8,056 nucleotides of DNA from NCBI GenBank assembly GCA_023248915.1, contig JAHFDQ010000273.1, forward strand, positions 1 through 8,056. The letters run 5' to 3'. Positions 1 to 5,642 of this stretch are shown here, piece by piece. Under the pieces are notes generated by a model. It had not been told where the DNA came from. It saw only the letters and a program-made list of their open reading frames with translations, and searched no databases. The DNA is from Archangiaceae bacterium (GTDB taxonomy: Bacteria; Myxococcota; Myxococcia; Myxococcales; Myxococcaceae). Every line of letters begins with the position of its first letter. Position 1 is the first letter of the stretch. The position numbers were made by a program, and so were the translations under genes.

Positions 1-153
1 AAGGGAGTTTCCAACAGCGAGGCGGCCCGGCTGCTCTCGGTCTCGAAGGCCACCATCCGCACCCACCTCGAGCACATCTATCGCAAGCTTGAGGTGACGA
101 ACCGGGTCGAGGCGGTGACCGAGGGAATCCGAAAGGGACTCATTTCGGTCTGA
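1..153 (+). CDS. LuxR-type helix-turn-helix regulator, C-terminal end (5' truncated)
   Basis: The frame opens at base 1 and stops at TGA 151-153, giving 50 residues; the start lies left of the window. The peptide contains SNSEAARLLSVSKATIRTHL followed by EHIYRKLEVTNRVEAV. This matches the four-helix LuxR/GerE DNA-binding domain: SNxEAA scaffold helix, TIRTHL recognition helix, then IYRKLxVTNRxEAV. The domain sits at the extreme C-terminus, as in NarL/FixJ response regulators and many stand-alone LuxR regulators, so the protein is probably a DNA-binding transcription factor. The input domain (receiver, autoinducer-binding or other) cannot be seen, so signal and targets are unknown. The gene converges on the small barrel gene, with 28 bases between the two stops and no clear terminator there. 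Confidence 0.9.
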   Translation, partial: KGVSNSEAARLLSVSKATIRTHLEHIYRKLEVTNRVEAVTEGIRKGLISV

Positions 154-181
154 CCCGCCCCGACCCTTTCCCGCACCTTCG

Positions 182-796
182 CTAGAACACGGCCCCGATG
201 TTCAAGGTCCCGTCGTACCGGCCCGACGAGAACGAGTTCGGGTGGACGATGTTGGTCGCGAAGCCCTGGTCGAACAGCACGTTGTACCCGAAGCGCGCGT
301 CGGCGGTGATGAGGCCGAAGTGCGCCCGGACGCCCGCCCCGAGGGGAATGTTGCCGGTCGTGTCGCTGACGAAGTCAGGGCGCGGTTCGCCCCGCACCGT
401 GTAGCGCGACACGCCCACCCCTGCGAGCAGGTACGGCTGAACGACAGTCTCGGTCAGCCCCACCGTCGCCACCGCCTGGCCGCCGTTGCGTACCAGGTCA
501 GGCCCCGTCGACAGCTCCAGCGGTCGGGTCGAGGCGCTGCTGTCCAGGTTGTTGGTCGCGCCGGTGTAGTTCAGCTCGAGCCCCAGGATCTTCGTCGGCT
601 TGAAGCCCAGTCTGGCTGCCCAGGACGGTCCCGGCTGCACCACCGGGGCCAGAGAGCCAGTGTAGGCCTCGACGCCTGCACCGACCTCCGCCTGCGCTCC
701 CTTCATCATGTCTCGCGGTTGATATGCGTTCTGCGCAAGCACCGGGGCTGCCCCCAGCACGAGCACTGCTGCACACGACAAGAATGCGGTCTTCAT
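182..796 (-). CDS. Small outer-membrane beta-barrel protein
   Basis: The 204-residue product has a clear Sec signal peptide: Lys2, a hydrophobic stretch at about 4-20, and a likely cut after VLA (residues 19-21). The mature part alternates polar and hydrophobic residues. A segment at about 119-133, PYLLAGVGVSRYTV, resembles a strand of the OmpA/Opa-like eight-stranded barrel family (OMP_b-brl type). The chain ends in IGAVF, and a terminal Phe is the usual signal for barrel insertion by the Bam complex. Size and pattern fit a single small barrel in the outer membrane with no extra domain. The ATG start is backed by an AAAGGA ribosome site at 807-812, ten bases away. It is the last gene of the minus-strand envelope group, 172 bases after the Cys-rich lipoprotein gene. 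A likely terminator hairpin in that gap suggests its own promoter, which I could not identify. The specific role is unknown. Confidence 0.85.
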   Translation of the reverse strand: MKTAFLSCAAVLVLGAAPVLAQNAYQPRDMMKGAQAEVGAGVEAYTGSLAPVVQPGPSWAARLGFKPTKILGLELNYTGATNNLDSSASTRPLELSTGPDLVRNGGQAVATVGLTETVVQPYLLAGVGVSRYTVRGEPRPDFVSDTTGNIPLGAGVRAHFGLITADARFGYNVLFDQGFATNIVHPNSFSSGRYDGTLNIGAVF

Positions 797-968
797 GGTT
801 CACGGTTCCTTTCGGTCGCTAGCCCACACGCTGCTCCGAGGAAGAAGCTTCGGCGCCAACCCCCGATGCGCAAGGAGTGGACAGGGGGCCGTGAGAAGGC
901 AGGCTCGGCCGCGAGCCCACCTTCCGGACGTGAAAGAGTTACTGCCGCGGCGCCGGCGAAACCGGGGG
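797..968. other. Intergenic gap between small barrel and Cys-rich lipoprotein genes
   Basis: These 172 bases are the longest gap in the window. They hold the ribosome site of the barrel gene (807-812) and a long hairpin (896-923) described separately. I looked for a sigma70 promoter for the barrel gene on the minus strand and found no convincing pair of boxes. Open frames crossing the gap on the + strand read as shadows of the neighbours. Confidence 0.5.
896..923 (-). terminator. Probable terminator hairpin after the Cys-rich lipoprotein gene
   Basis: Read on the minus strand, AAGG-TG-GGCTCG, a four-base CGGC loop, then CGAGCC-TG-CCTT gives 12 consecutive pairs, two of them G-U. On the + strand those two positions would be C-A mismatches, so the structure is complete only in minus-strand RNA. 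It begins 45 bases past the lipoprotein stop. Only a short, mixed pyrimidine run (CCTTCTC) follows, so it is not a textbook U-tract terminator. It could instead stabilise the 3' end or lie in the leader of the next gene. Confidence 0.4.
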
Positions 969-2492
969 TTACTGCTGGCAGAATCCCAGGTTGGCTCCGG
1001 TGGTCGTCGTCACCTTCTGGCAGGCCTTACCTGCCGAGCAGGCGGCGTTCGGTTCGGTCGCGCACCGGGCAGGCGGGCTGGCCACCGCGCAGCTGACGTC
1101 GCAGGGCTGCGCGCAGGTAGCCGTCGTCGACCCCGCCGCAACCCGGCAGACCAGGCCCGAGGCGCAGGCCGCGCCCTTGAAGGCGTCGGTCTCGGCGCAG
1201 GCTTCGCCCAGGGCGGCGACGGTTTCTTTCTGGGGCACGCAGACGCCGGTGCCGTCGCTGCTCACCAGCGACCGCCCGTCGGCCGGCGCGGGAATGCAGG
1301 ACGCGTGCACCGCGCCCACGTCGGCGCAGGTGCCGGCGGTGGTGCTGAACACGTCGCAGGACTTCATGCAGACGCCGACGACGGCGTTCGGGTCTTCGAG
1401 CCGGTACAGGTTGACGCAGGTCTCATCGGTGCCGCACGCCGGCTGCGGGGTGTAGCCCCAGCGCGGCGTGGCCGCGTTGCACATCTTCAGGCACTGGCCG
1501 GTGTCGCCTCGGGTGAGCGCGCACTCGAAGCCCGTCCCGCATTGCAGGGCCACGGTGGCGGCTGAAGCCTCGCGCTTGCATGTCTGCCCGGCCCCGGCGC
1601 CGCCCGGGAGCTTGCAGGTCGCGATGGAGATGACCTGGCTCGAAAACCGGAAGAAGTCGTACGTGCAGTTGCCGGTCGCCACGTCCTGGGTCGGCAGGCC
1701 GTGGTCGTCACGGAGCAGGCAGGTGTTCGAGGCGGGTACCTCGAAGACGACCAGGCCGGCGTCGGGGCCGGGGCCCCCGTCGGCCAACACCCCTGCGTCG
1801 GCGGGTGCCTTCTGCGCGCACGCGAACTCCGAGCCGAGGACCCCAAACGGCAGGCAGCCGACGTCGAAGTTCGAGTACACCGCCCCGGTGCAGAGCTCGC
1901 CGCGATCGCACTGGGTGGTCGCCGTGCATGACCTGGTGCAAAAGTTACCGAGGCTCTCGTAGACCGAGACGCAGGCCGCTCCGGCGGGGCAAGAGGCGCA
2001 GGTCCCGGACGGGCAGTCGACGGTCCTGCAGGCTTCGTAGATCTTCGGAGCGTCGCAGGTGCCGCCGGTGGCGAGGGACGGGTCGTACACGCCGTTGCAG
2101 ATGCCGCCCTCGGAAGCGCACGAGTCCTTCGAGGCGCGCGTGAAGGGCAGGCAGCTGCAGGTGCCGCCGACGCAGGCGGCCTGGCCCGCGCCGCAGACCG
2201 CGTTGTTGCACGAGGTGGTGGTGGGCACGCACTGGAAGGTGTTCGCGGCGTTCTTCACGCAGATGCCGGCGTCGCAGCCGCTGCACATTCCGCCGTCGCA
2301 GACGGTGCACCCGTCGATGCACTGGTGAGACTTCTCGTCGCACTTCTGGTTCTGGCCACACCCGCCCGTGCAGGGGCCGCTGGTGCCGCCGCCGCCTCCA
2401 TCGGTCCCCGAGTCAGGGTTGTTCGTCGGAGGCGGACAGGCGGAAAGGCCCAGGGCGAGAGCCCCGACGAGGGTGGCGATTCGTGCTTTCAT
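969..2492 (-). CDS. Large cysteine-rich secreted lipoprotein
   Basis: The product is 507 residues from ATG 2492. A lipoprotein signal peptide ends in the lipobox LSAC, so Cys19 should be lipidated. The residue after it is Pro, not Asp, so outer-membrane sorting is likely by E. coli rules. A Gly/Asp/Thr spacer (about 24-40) leads into a chain with about 55 cysteines, roughly 11 percent. Four CxxxC pairs recur (185/189, 334/338, 375/379, 460/464), each followed by further cysteines, suggesting repeated small disulfide modules. A second Asp/Ala/Gly spacer (about 228-246) separates the N- and C-terminal halves. Similar Cys-rich lipoproteins with DAG/DGG spacers are common in myxobacteria, mostly without known function; surface display or adhesion is only a guess. 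The frame stays open to a TTG at 2564, but that TTG is the promoter -35 box, so ATG 2492 is the better start. Confidence 0.85.
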   Translation of the reverse strand: MKARIATLVGALALGLSACPPPTNNPDSGTDGGGGGTSGPCTGGCGQNQKCDEKSHQCIDGCTVCDGGMCSGCDAGICVKNAANTFQCVPTTTSCNNAVCGAGQAACVGGTCSCLPFTRASKDSCASEGGICNGVYDPSLATGGTCDAPKIYEACRTVDCPSGTCASCPAGAACVSVYESLGNFCTRSCTATTQCDRGELCTGAVYSNFDVGCLPFGVLGSEFACAQKAPADAGVLADGGPGPDAGLVVFEVPASNTCLLRDDHGLPTQDVATGNCTYDFFRFSSQVISIATCKLPGGAGAGQTCKREASAATVALQCGTGFECALTRGDTGQCLKMCNAATPRWGYTPQPACGTDETCVNLYRLEDPNAVVGVCMKSCDVFSTTAGTCADVGAVHASCIPAPADGRSLVSSDGTGVCVPQKETVAALGEACAETDAFKGAACASGLVCRVAAGSTTATCAQPCDVSCAVASPPARCATEPNAACSAGKACQKVTTTTGANLGFCQQ

Positions 2493-2503
2493 GTTGGGGG
2501 AGT

Positions 2504-2508
2504 TCCTT
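2504..2508 (-). promoter_or_regulatory. Ribosome-binding site deciding the Cys-rich lipoprotein start
   Basis: The minus strand reads AAGGA 11 bases before ATG 2492. Together with the signal peptide beginning MKARIATL at this ATG, it argues against longer upstream starts in the same frame. Confidence 0.65.
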
Positions 2509-2534
2509 GCAGGTCGGCCGTTGCGAGGGCGCGG

Positions 2535-2564
2535 AATGTAGGGGTGGCGATTGGGGAGTGTCAA
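2535..2564 (-). promoter_or_regulatory. Sigma70-type promoter for the Cys-rich lipoprotein gene
   Basis: On the minus strand a perfect TTGACA (2559-2564) is followed after 18 bases by TACATT (2535-2540), four of six matches to TATAAT. Transcription would start near 2528, leaving a leader of about 36 bases that contains the AAGGA ribosome site. It lies in the 112-base gap after the 495-residue barrel gene, so the lipoprotein gene can be transcribed on its own. This is the best promoter in the window. Confidence 0.6.
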
Positions 2565-2604
2565 CGAGTAGGCGCGCCGCCCGACCGCGTCGCGCCGCCG
2601 GCTT

Positions 2605-4092
2605 CTAGAACGTCGCGGACAGCCCCCAGGTGAGCCCCGAGTAGGTTTCCTCGGCGACGCCGCCGCACTGAGTGTCGTCGCAGGGCCACTTCTGGCCCTG
2701 GCCGTAGAAGATGTCCGAGTAGCTGACCAACCGGTAGCGCACCGAGTAGCCGAGCGGGCCGTAAATTGTTCCGGTCAGGCCGCCCTCGACCGAGAAGCCT
2801 CGGCCGAAGGCGCCGCCCTCGAACGCCGACGGGTTGCCGTAGCCGGCGATCTCGTCCTGGCCGGCCTTGGGGTTGAGGAAGTAGCTACCGGAGAGCTGAA
2901 TGCGCACCAGCTTCGCCAAAGGGACGCTGACGTCGATACCGACGGACGGGTACCCCCGGTGCGAACCCGGGAGCGGGACGTTGGCGGTGGGGTCGACCTC
3001 GAACGTGCGCATCTCGTAGCCGGCGCGGAGCCCGCCGTACCCCACCAGCGGATCGGCCCGGTCGCCGTACGAGAAGAAGTAGCGGAACACCGCCGAGGCG
3101 GTGAGCGCGTCGTCGACCGAGACGACCTGCTTCTCGGGCGTGTCCCACGACGGCGTCTGCACACGCACGTTGGTGAGCGACCAGCCCCGCCCGTAGGTGC
3201 CGGTCAGCCCCAGCCCCGAACCGATGCCGGCCTTGGGCACCGCCACCAACGGGAAGAGTTCGACAGCGATGACAGCGCCGGCGTAGGGCACTTCAGGAGA
3301 GAACTTGACGGTGTCTCCCTTTGGCACGTTCGTCGGATCTTTCGCAAACTTCGCGTCGTAGTCGTTGCACGAATTCACCCCTGCCACTGCGCCTCCAGGC
3401 CGCGAGCAATACGAGCGCCAGACGGTCGAACCCGCCGCCGTCACCGTCAGGATTTTCGGACCGGCCCGCGGGCCAGGCTTGCGACCGAGCATGTCCGGGT
3501 CGACGTCGGGGTTCGCGTCGGACCCTCCGGCGCGCGATTCCTCGGTTCGTCCCGACTCTGAGCCGCCCTGCTCGTCCCCGCCTTCGCCGCCTCTCTTGCC
3601 GTGGCCCCGCGCCGCCTCTTCGCCCGACTCGGCTGCACCCGTGCCGGCCTTTCCCGCCGCCGTCTTCGCGGCCACCGCGACGGCCTTAGCGAGCTTCTTG
3701 GCGTGCTCGGCCAAGATGACGCCTGCCTTGACGGGCAGCTCCTTCGACCAGAGCTCTTGCCCCGTCGAGTCGAGGATGCGCACCTGGAAGTTGTCGGTGA
3801 CGGTGCCCTCGACCGCCGCGTCGAGCCCCAGCGCCACGGACAGCTTGCCCACCGCCGCCGCGGTCATCGCCGCTTGCCCCTTCAACTTCCGCCGCGAGGC
3901 GGCCTCGCGGTAGGTGTCCAGCGGGACCACCTTCACCACGTCGGCGATGGTCAGCGCCGTCTCGACCTGATTGCGCAGGCGGTCCTGCTTGTCACCGTCG
4001 AACTCGAGGACCACGACTTTCTGCGCGAACGCGGGTTTCGCGCCGAGCGCGAGCACGAGCCCGACGAGCCCAAACCAACGACTGTTGCTCAA
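2605..4092 (-). CDS. TolB/CsgG-like domain fused to an outer-membrane beta-barrel
   Basis: The product is 495 residues with a signal peptide (about 1-23, cut near AFA/QK). Residues 24-140 begin VVVLEFDGDKQDRLRNQVET and look like the alpha/beta fold of TolB N-terminal, CsgG or FlgT-type periplasmic domains; the resemblance is by eye. Residues 144-210 are a Gly/Ala/Glu/Ser-rich, charged, probably disordered linker. Residues 212-495 alternate aromatic and polar residues in barrel fashion (RYFFSYGD, GYGGLRAGYEMRTF, VRIQLSGSYFLNP, YSVRYRLVSY) and end in LSATF, with the terminal Phe of a Bam substrate. Two cysteine pairs (229/242, 471/476) may form disulfides. It is probably an outer-membrane protein with a periplasmic N-domain; the ligand is unknown. 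The start is TTG, chosen because GGAGG lies eight bases upstream and the signal peptide begins there. The HAD gene lies 108 bases upstream on the same strand. Confidence 0.8.
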   Translation of the reverse strand: MSNSRWFGLVGLVLALGAKPAFAQKVVVLEFDGDKQDRLRNQVETALTIADVVKVVPLDTYREAASRRKLKGQAAMTAAAVGKLSVALGLDAAVEGTVTDNFQVRILDSTGQELWSKELPVKAGVILAEHAKKLAKAVAVAAKTAAGKAGTGAAESGEEAARGHGKRGGEGGDEQGGSESGRTEESRAGGSDANPDVDPDMLGRKPGPRAGPKILTVTAAGSTVWRSYCSRPGGAVAGVNSCNDYDAKFAKDPTNVPKGDTVKFSPEVPYAGAVIAVELFPLVAVPKAGIGSGLGLTGTYGRGWSLTNVRVQTPSWDTPEKQVVSVDDALTASAVFRYFFSYGDRADPLVGYGGLRAGYEMRTFEVDPTANVPLPGSHRGYPSVGIDVSVPLAKLVRIQLSGSYFLNPKAGQDEIAGYGNPSAFEGGAFGRGFSVEGGLTGTIYGPLGYSVRYRLVSYSDIFYGQGQKWPCDDTQCGGVAEETYSGLTWGLSATF

Positions 4093-4100
4093 GTGCGCTG

Positions 4101-4105
4101 CCTCC
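4101..4105 (-). promoter_or_regulatory. Strong ribosome-binding site for the TTG-started barrel gene
   Basis: The minus strand has GGAGG eight bases before the TTG at 4092-4090. The strength and spacing make the TTG start convincing although no in-frame ATG is close. Confidence 0.75.
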
Positions 4106-4135
4106 GTCGCATCGGCCCCTTGACGCCTGGGCTGC

Positions 4136-4164
4136 TGTCTACCGTTCCCCGGGGAGATCGTAAA
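4136..4164 (-). promoter_or_regulatory. Weak candidate promoter for the TolB-like/barrel gene
   Basis: On the minus strand TTTACG (4159-4164, four of six to TTGACA) and TAGACA (4136-4141, three of six to TATAAT) are 17 bases apart. Initiation would leave a leader of roughly 37 bases carrying the GGAGG site. The spacing is ideal but the -10 is poor, so read-through from the HAD gene is an equal possibility. Confidence 0.25.
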
Positions 4165-4200
4165 GCGCGTTGCCGTTCCGACCGGTCCGGGGCGGCTTCG

Positions 4201-4920
4201 TCACCCTCGCTGCACTGCCCAGCCGCGGGCGTTGGCGGCGCGCACCAGGCCGTTGCCGTCGTCTCCATAGGGCGCGACGACCAAGGCCGAACCGGCGTAC
4301 TCGAGCATGGGCAGGTCTCCCTCGCCGTTGCCTACCGCCAGGGCCGGCCTCACGCCCCGCGACTCGAGCTGCTGCACTTTCCCCGGCCCGAAGGGAATCG
4401 GCTGCTCGACGCGGCGGGTGAGCTGACCGGCGGCGATCTCGGCCTTGACGGCGATCACCCGGTCGAGGCCCACGCCCAGGCCCTCGACTCCCACCGCGAC
4501 GATCCAGACCGGGCTCGCGGACACGATCCAGATCTCGTGGCCCGCGGCGGCGAGCTCGTCCAAGAGCGGCCGGGTGAAGGGAAACAGGCGCCCCTCGAAC
4601 CTCCGGGCGAAGAATTCGCGGCACAACCCTTCCAACGCGGCCTCGGCCAGGCCCGCCATCAGCTCGACGGCGAAGGCATAGCCGGCGGCGGCGTCGATCG
4701 CCACCCGCCGCTCGTACTCCGCGTAGATGCCGCGGGAGGGCCCGGCCGGAAGCAGCCCCTCGGCGGCGAGCCAGCGGAGCAGGTCTTCGCCCACGTCGCC
4801 GCGCCAGAGAGTTCCGTCGGCGTCGAACGCCACGGGCCCGCGCGCCACGCCCGGCTCGAGCAACGGGGCCACGGTGCGCAGGGCCGCCGGGCTGAGCACT
4901 CGCGCCAAACCGGTTGCCAT
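4201..4920 (-). CDS. HAD-superfamily phosphatase, SerB-like (subfamily IB)
   Basis: The 239-residue protein has no signal peptide and is probably cytosolic. The HAD motifs are in order: motif I FDADGTLW (Asp33 nucleophile, Asp35 acid/base), a helical cap at about 40-115, motif II IVSAS (Ser134), motif III Lys181 in GPGKVQQL, and motif IV GNGEGDLPML (197-206). Helical cap and length fit the phosphoserine-phosphatase-like IB group, which removes phosphate from small molecules through a phospho-aspartate. In motif IV the usual first Asp (GDxxxD), a magnesium ligand, is Asn198, while Asp202 is kept. Related HAD proteins with GNSxGD exist as far as I recall, so the enzyme may still be active. Phosphoserine, phosphorylcholine or another phosphoester are all possible substrates. 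The start is uncertain: no clear ribosome site precedes ATG 4920, and TATAGC seven bases upstream could fit a leaderless message. Confidence 0.85.
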   Translation of the reverse strand: MATGLARVLSPAALRTVAPLLEPGVARGPVAFDADGTLWRGDVGEDLLRWLAAEGLLPAGPSRGIYAEYERRVAIDAAAGYAFAVELMAGLAEAALEGLCREFFARRFEGRLFPFTRPLLDELAAAGHEIWIVSASPVWIVAVGVEGLGVGLDRVIAVKAEIAAGQLTRRVEQPIPFGPGKVQQLESRGVRPALAVGNGEGDLPMLEYAGSALVVAPYGDDGNGLVRAANARGWAVQRG

Positions 4921-5021
4921 CGGGTCCGCTATATCAGCCGGGCGCGGTTGCAGGGGGACGGGTCTCGCTCGACCTGAACGGAGGTGGGTCGGGGTGCCGA
5001 ACTCGGGTAACGTCCGCCCGC
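4921..5021. other. Divergent intergenic region (HAD gene / small lipoprotein gene)
   Basis: These 101 bases separate two divergent genes and must hold both promoters if these genes are first in their units. Neither start has a recognisable ribosome site. Minus strand: TATAGC (4928-4933) ends seven bases before the HAD ATG. Plus strand: TAACGT (5008-5013) ends eight bases before the lipoprotein ATG. Both fit the position of a -10 box for leaderless transcription. I see no good -35 for either, so these are weak candidates. Confidence 0.3.
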
Positions 5022-5501
5022 ATGATCGACCTCGGCCGGGCGACCGTCGGGTTGGCGGTGCTGTCGGCGGCCCTCACCGGCTGCAGCGACGCCCGCCCCT
5101 GCTCGGACTGCCCGGCGGTCGAAGGCACCTACGACATGGCGTACGCCGAGCAGTCGCGCCTGGGCAGCTGCGCCATCGCTCCACCCCCCGCTCCGGCCGC
5201 GCTCGAACTCACCCGCGTCGGTTCGACGGTGCGGGTGGCGAACCCAGGGCTGGACCTCGTCGGCACCCTCTTCGACACCTGGGACTTCACCCTGCTCGGC
5301 GGCCACGCGTCCGACGGCGGCACGCCCGACGGCCGCGAAGTAGAGGACACCATCTCGGCACGCGGCCACTTCGTTCCCCCTGGGGCGGACGGGGGAGCGG
5401 CCATTCGCGGCACCTGGGACACCAGCACCCTGCAAACCAGCGCCGCCGGCTCGTCGGCGGAGTGCTCGGTCTCGCTGGCCTTCACCGGCAAGCGCCGGTA
5501 G
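5022..5501 (+). CDS. Small lipoprotein of unknown function
   Basis: The product is 159 residues from ATG 5022. A lipoprotein signal peptide (Arg6, then a hydrophobic stretch to about residue 18) ends in lipobox LTGC, so Cys21 should be lipidated. Ser at +2 does not suggest inner-membrane retention. The mature part has four more cysteines (27, 30, 50, 148), probably two disulfides. It alternates hydrophobic and polar residues: VEGTYDMAY, LELTRVGSTVRVAN, LVGTLFDTWDFTLLGG, AAIRGTWDTS, CSVSLAFTG. That pattern reads as a short antiparallel beta-barrel or sandwich of the kind seen in many small myxobacterial lipoproteins, and I cannot name a family. The frame is open further upstream, but the signal peptide fixes the start here. 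No ribosome site is evident. The gene converges on the 36-residue basic protein gene, ten bases apart. Confidence 0.75.
   Translation: MIDLGRATVGLAVLSAALTGCSDARPCSDCPAVEGTYDMAYAEQSRLGSCAIAPPPAPAALELTRVGSTVRVANPGLDLVGTLFDTWDFTLLGGHASDGGTPDGREVEDTISARGHFVPPGADGGAAIRGTWDTSTLQTSAAGSSAECSVSLAFTGKRR
5484..5499. terminator. Symmetric hairpin at a convergent gene junction
   Basis: ACCGGC, AAGC, GCCGGT gives a perfect six-base-pair stem with a four-base loop. It covers the last codons and first stop base of the small lipoprotein gene and lies 12 bases past the stop of the converging gene. The stem is perfect on both strands, so it could act in both directions. Neither side has a T-run, so intrinsic termination is uncertain. 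Confidence 0.25.
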
Positions 5502-5511
5502 CGGGCAGGGC

Positions 5512-5622
5512 CTACTTCTTCTTGGTGGCCGCCGTGCGCGCCTTCTTCCGCTCGGCGCGCTTCTTCCACTTCTGACGAATCTTCATGTGGACGCGGCGGT
5601 GCTTGCTCTTGCTGCGGGCCAT
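5512..5622 (-). CDS. 36-residue highly basic protein, possibly ribosome- or nucleic-acid-associated
   Basis: This short frame starts at ATG 5622 and stops at TAG 5512-5514. The peptide starts MARSKSKHRRVHMKIRQKWK and ends in KKK. Eighteen of 36 residues are Lys or Arg, two are His, and only Glu24 is acidic. A perfect AAGGAG ribosome site sits six bases before the ATG, and the gene follows the P1 peptidase gene by 20 bases, so it is probably translated from the same message. Composition and size resemble tiny ribosomal proteins (bacterial bTHX and bS22 types, eukaryotic eL41) or an RNA/DNA-binding peptide, but I cannot assign a family. No signal peptide or membrane segment is present. I regard it as real because of the ribosome site, operon spacing and coherent composition. 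Confidence 0.75.
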   Translation of the reverse strand: MARSKSKHRRVHMKIRQKWKKRAERKKARTAATKKK

Positions 5623-5628
5623 GGGGTT

Positions 5629-5634
5629 CTCCTT
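5629..5634 (-). promoter_or_regulatory. Perfect ribosome-binding site for the 36-residue basic protein
   Basis: The minus strand reads AAGGAG six bases before ATG 5622, the best ribosome site in the window. It lies in the 20-base gap after the P1 peptidase stop and is the main evidence that so short a frame is translated, probably at a high rate. Confidence 0.8.
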
Positions 5635-5642
5635 GGGGCGGG

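Noticed and set aside
154..181. Terminator between the LuxR-type gene and the small barrel gene
   Set aside because: The 28-base gap has only a four-base complementary pair (GGTC/GACC) and no stable stem or T-run.
242..1096. Plus-strand open frame of 284 codons opposite the small barrel gene
   Set aside because: It is Arg/Pro/His-rich with no coherent domain, and it lies opposite two well-supported minus-strand genes. Long antisense frames are expected at this GC content.
2571..2596. Six-base inverted repeat (GGCGCG ... CGCGCC) after the TolB-like/barrel gene
   Set aside because: The loop is 14 bases, no T-run follows, and short GC-only repeats are common by chance here. It is too weak to call a terminator.
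3601..4977. Plus-strand open frame of 458 codons opposite the TolB-like/barrel and HAD genes
   Set aside because: It crosses two real genes and their intergenic gap, has Arg/His/Gly-rich low-information composition, and no signal or motif. It is a GC-driven shadow.
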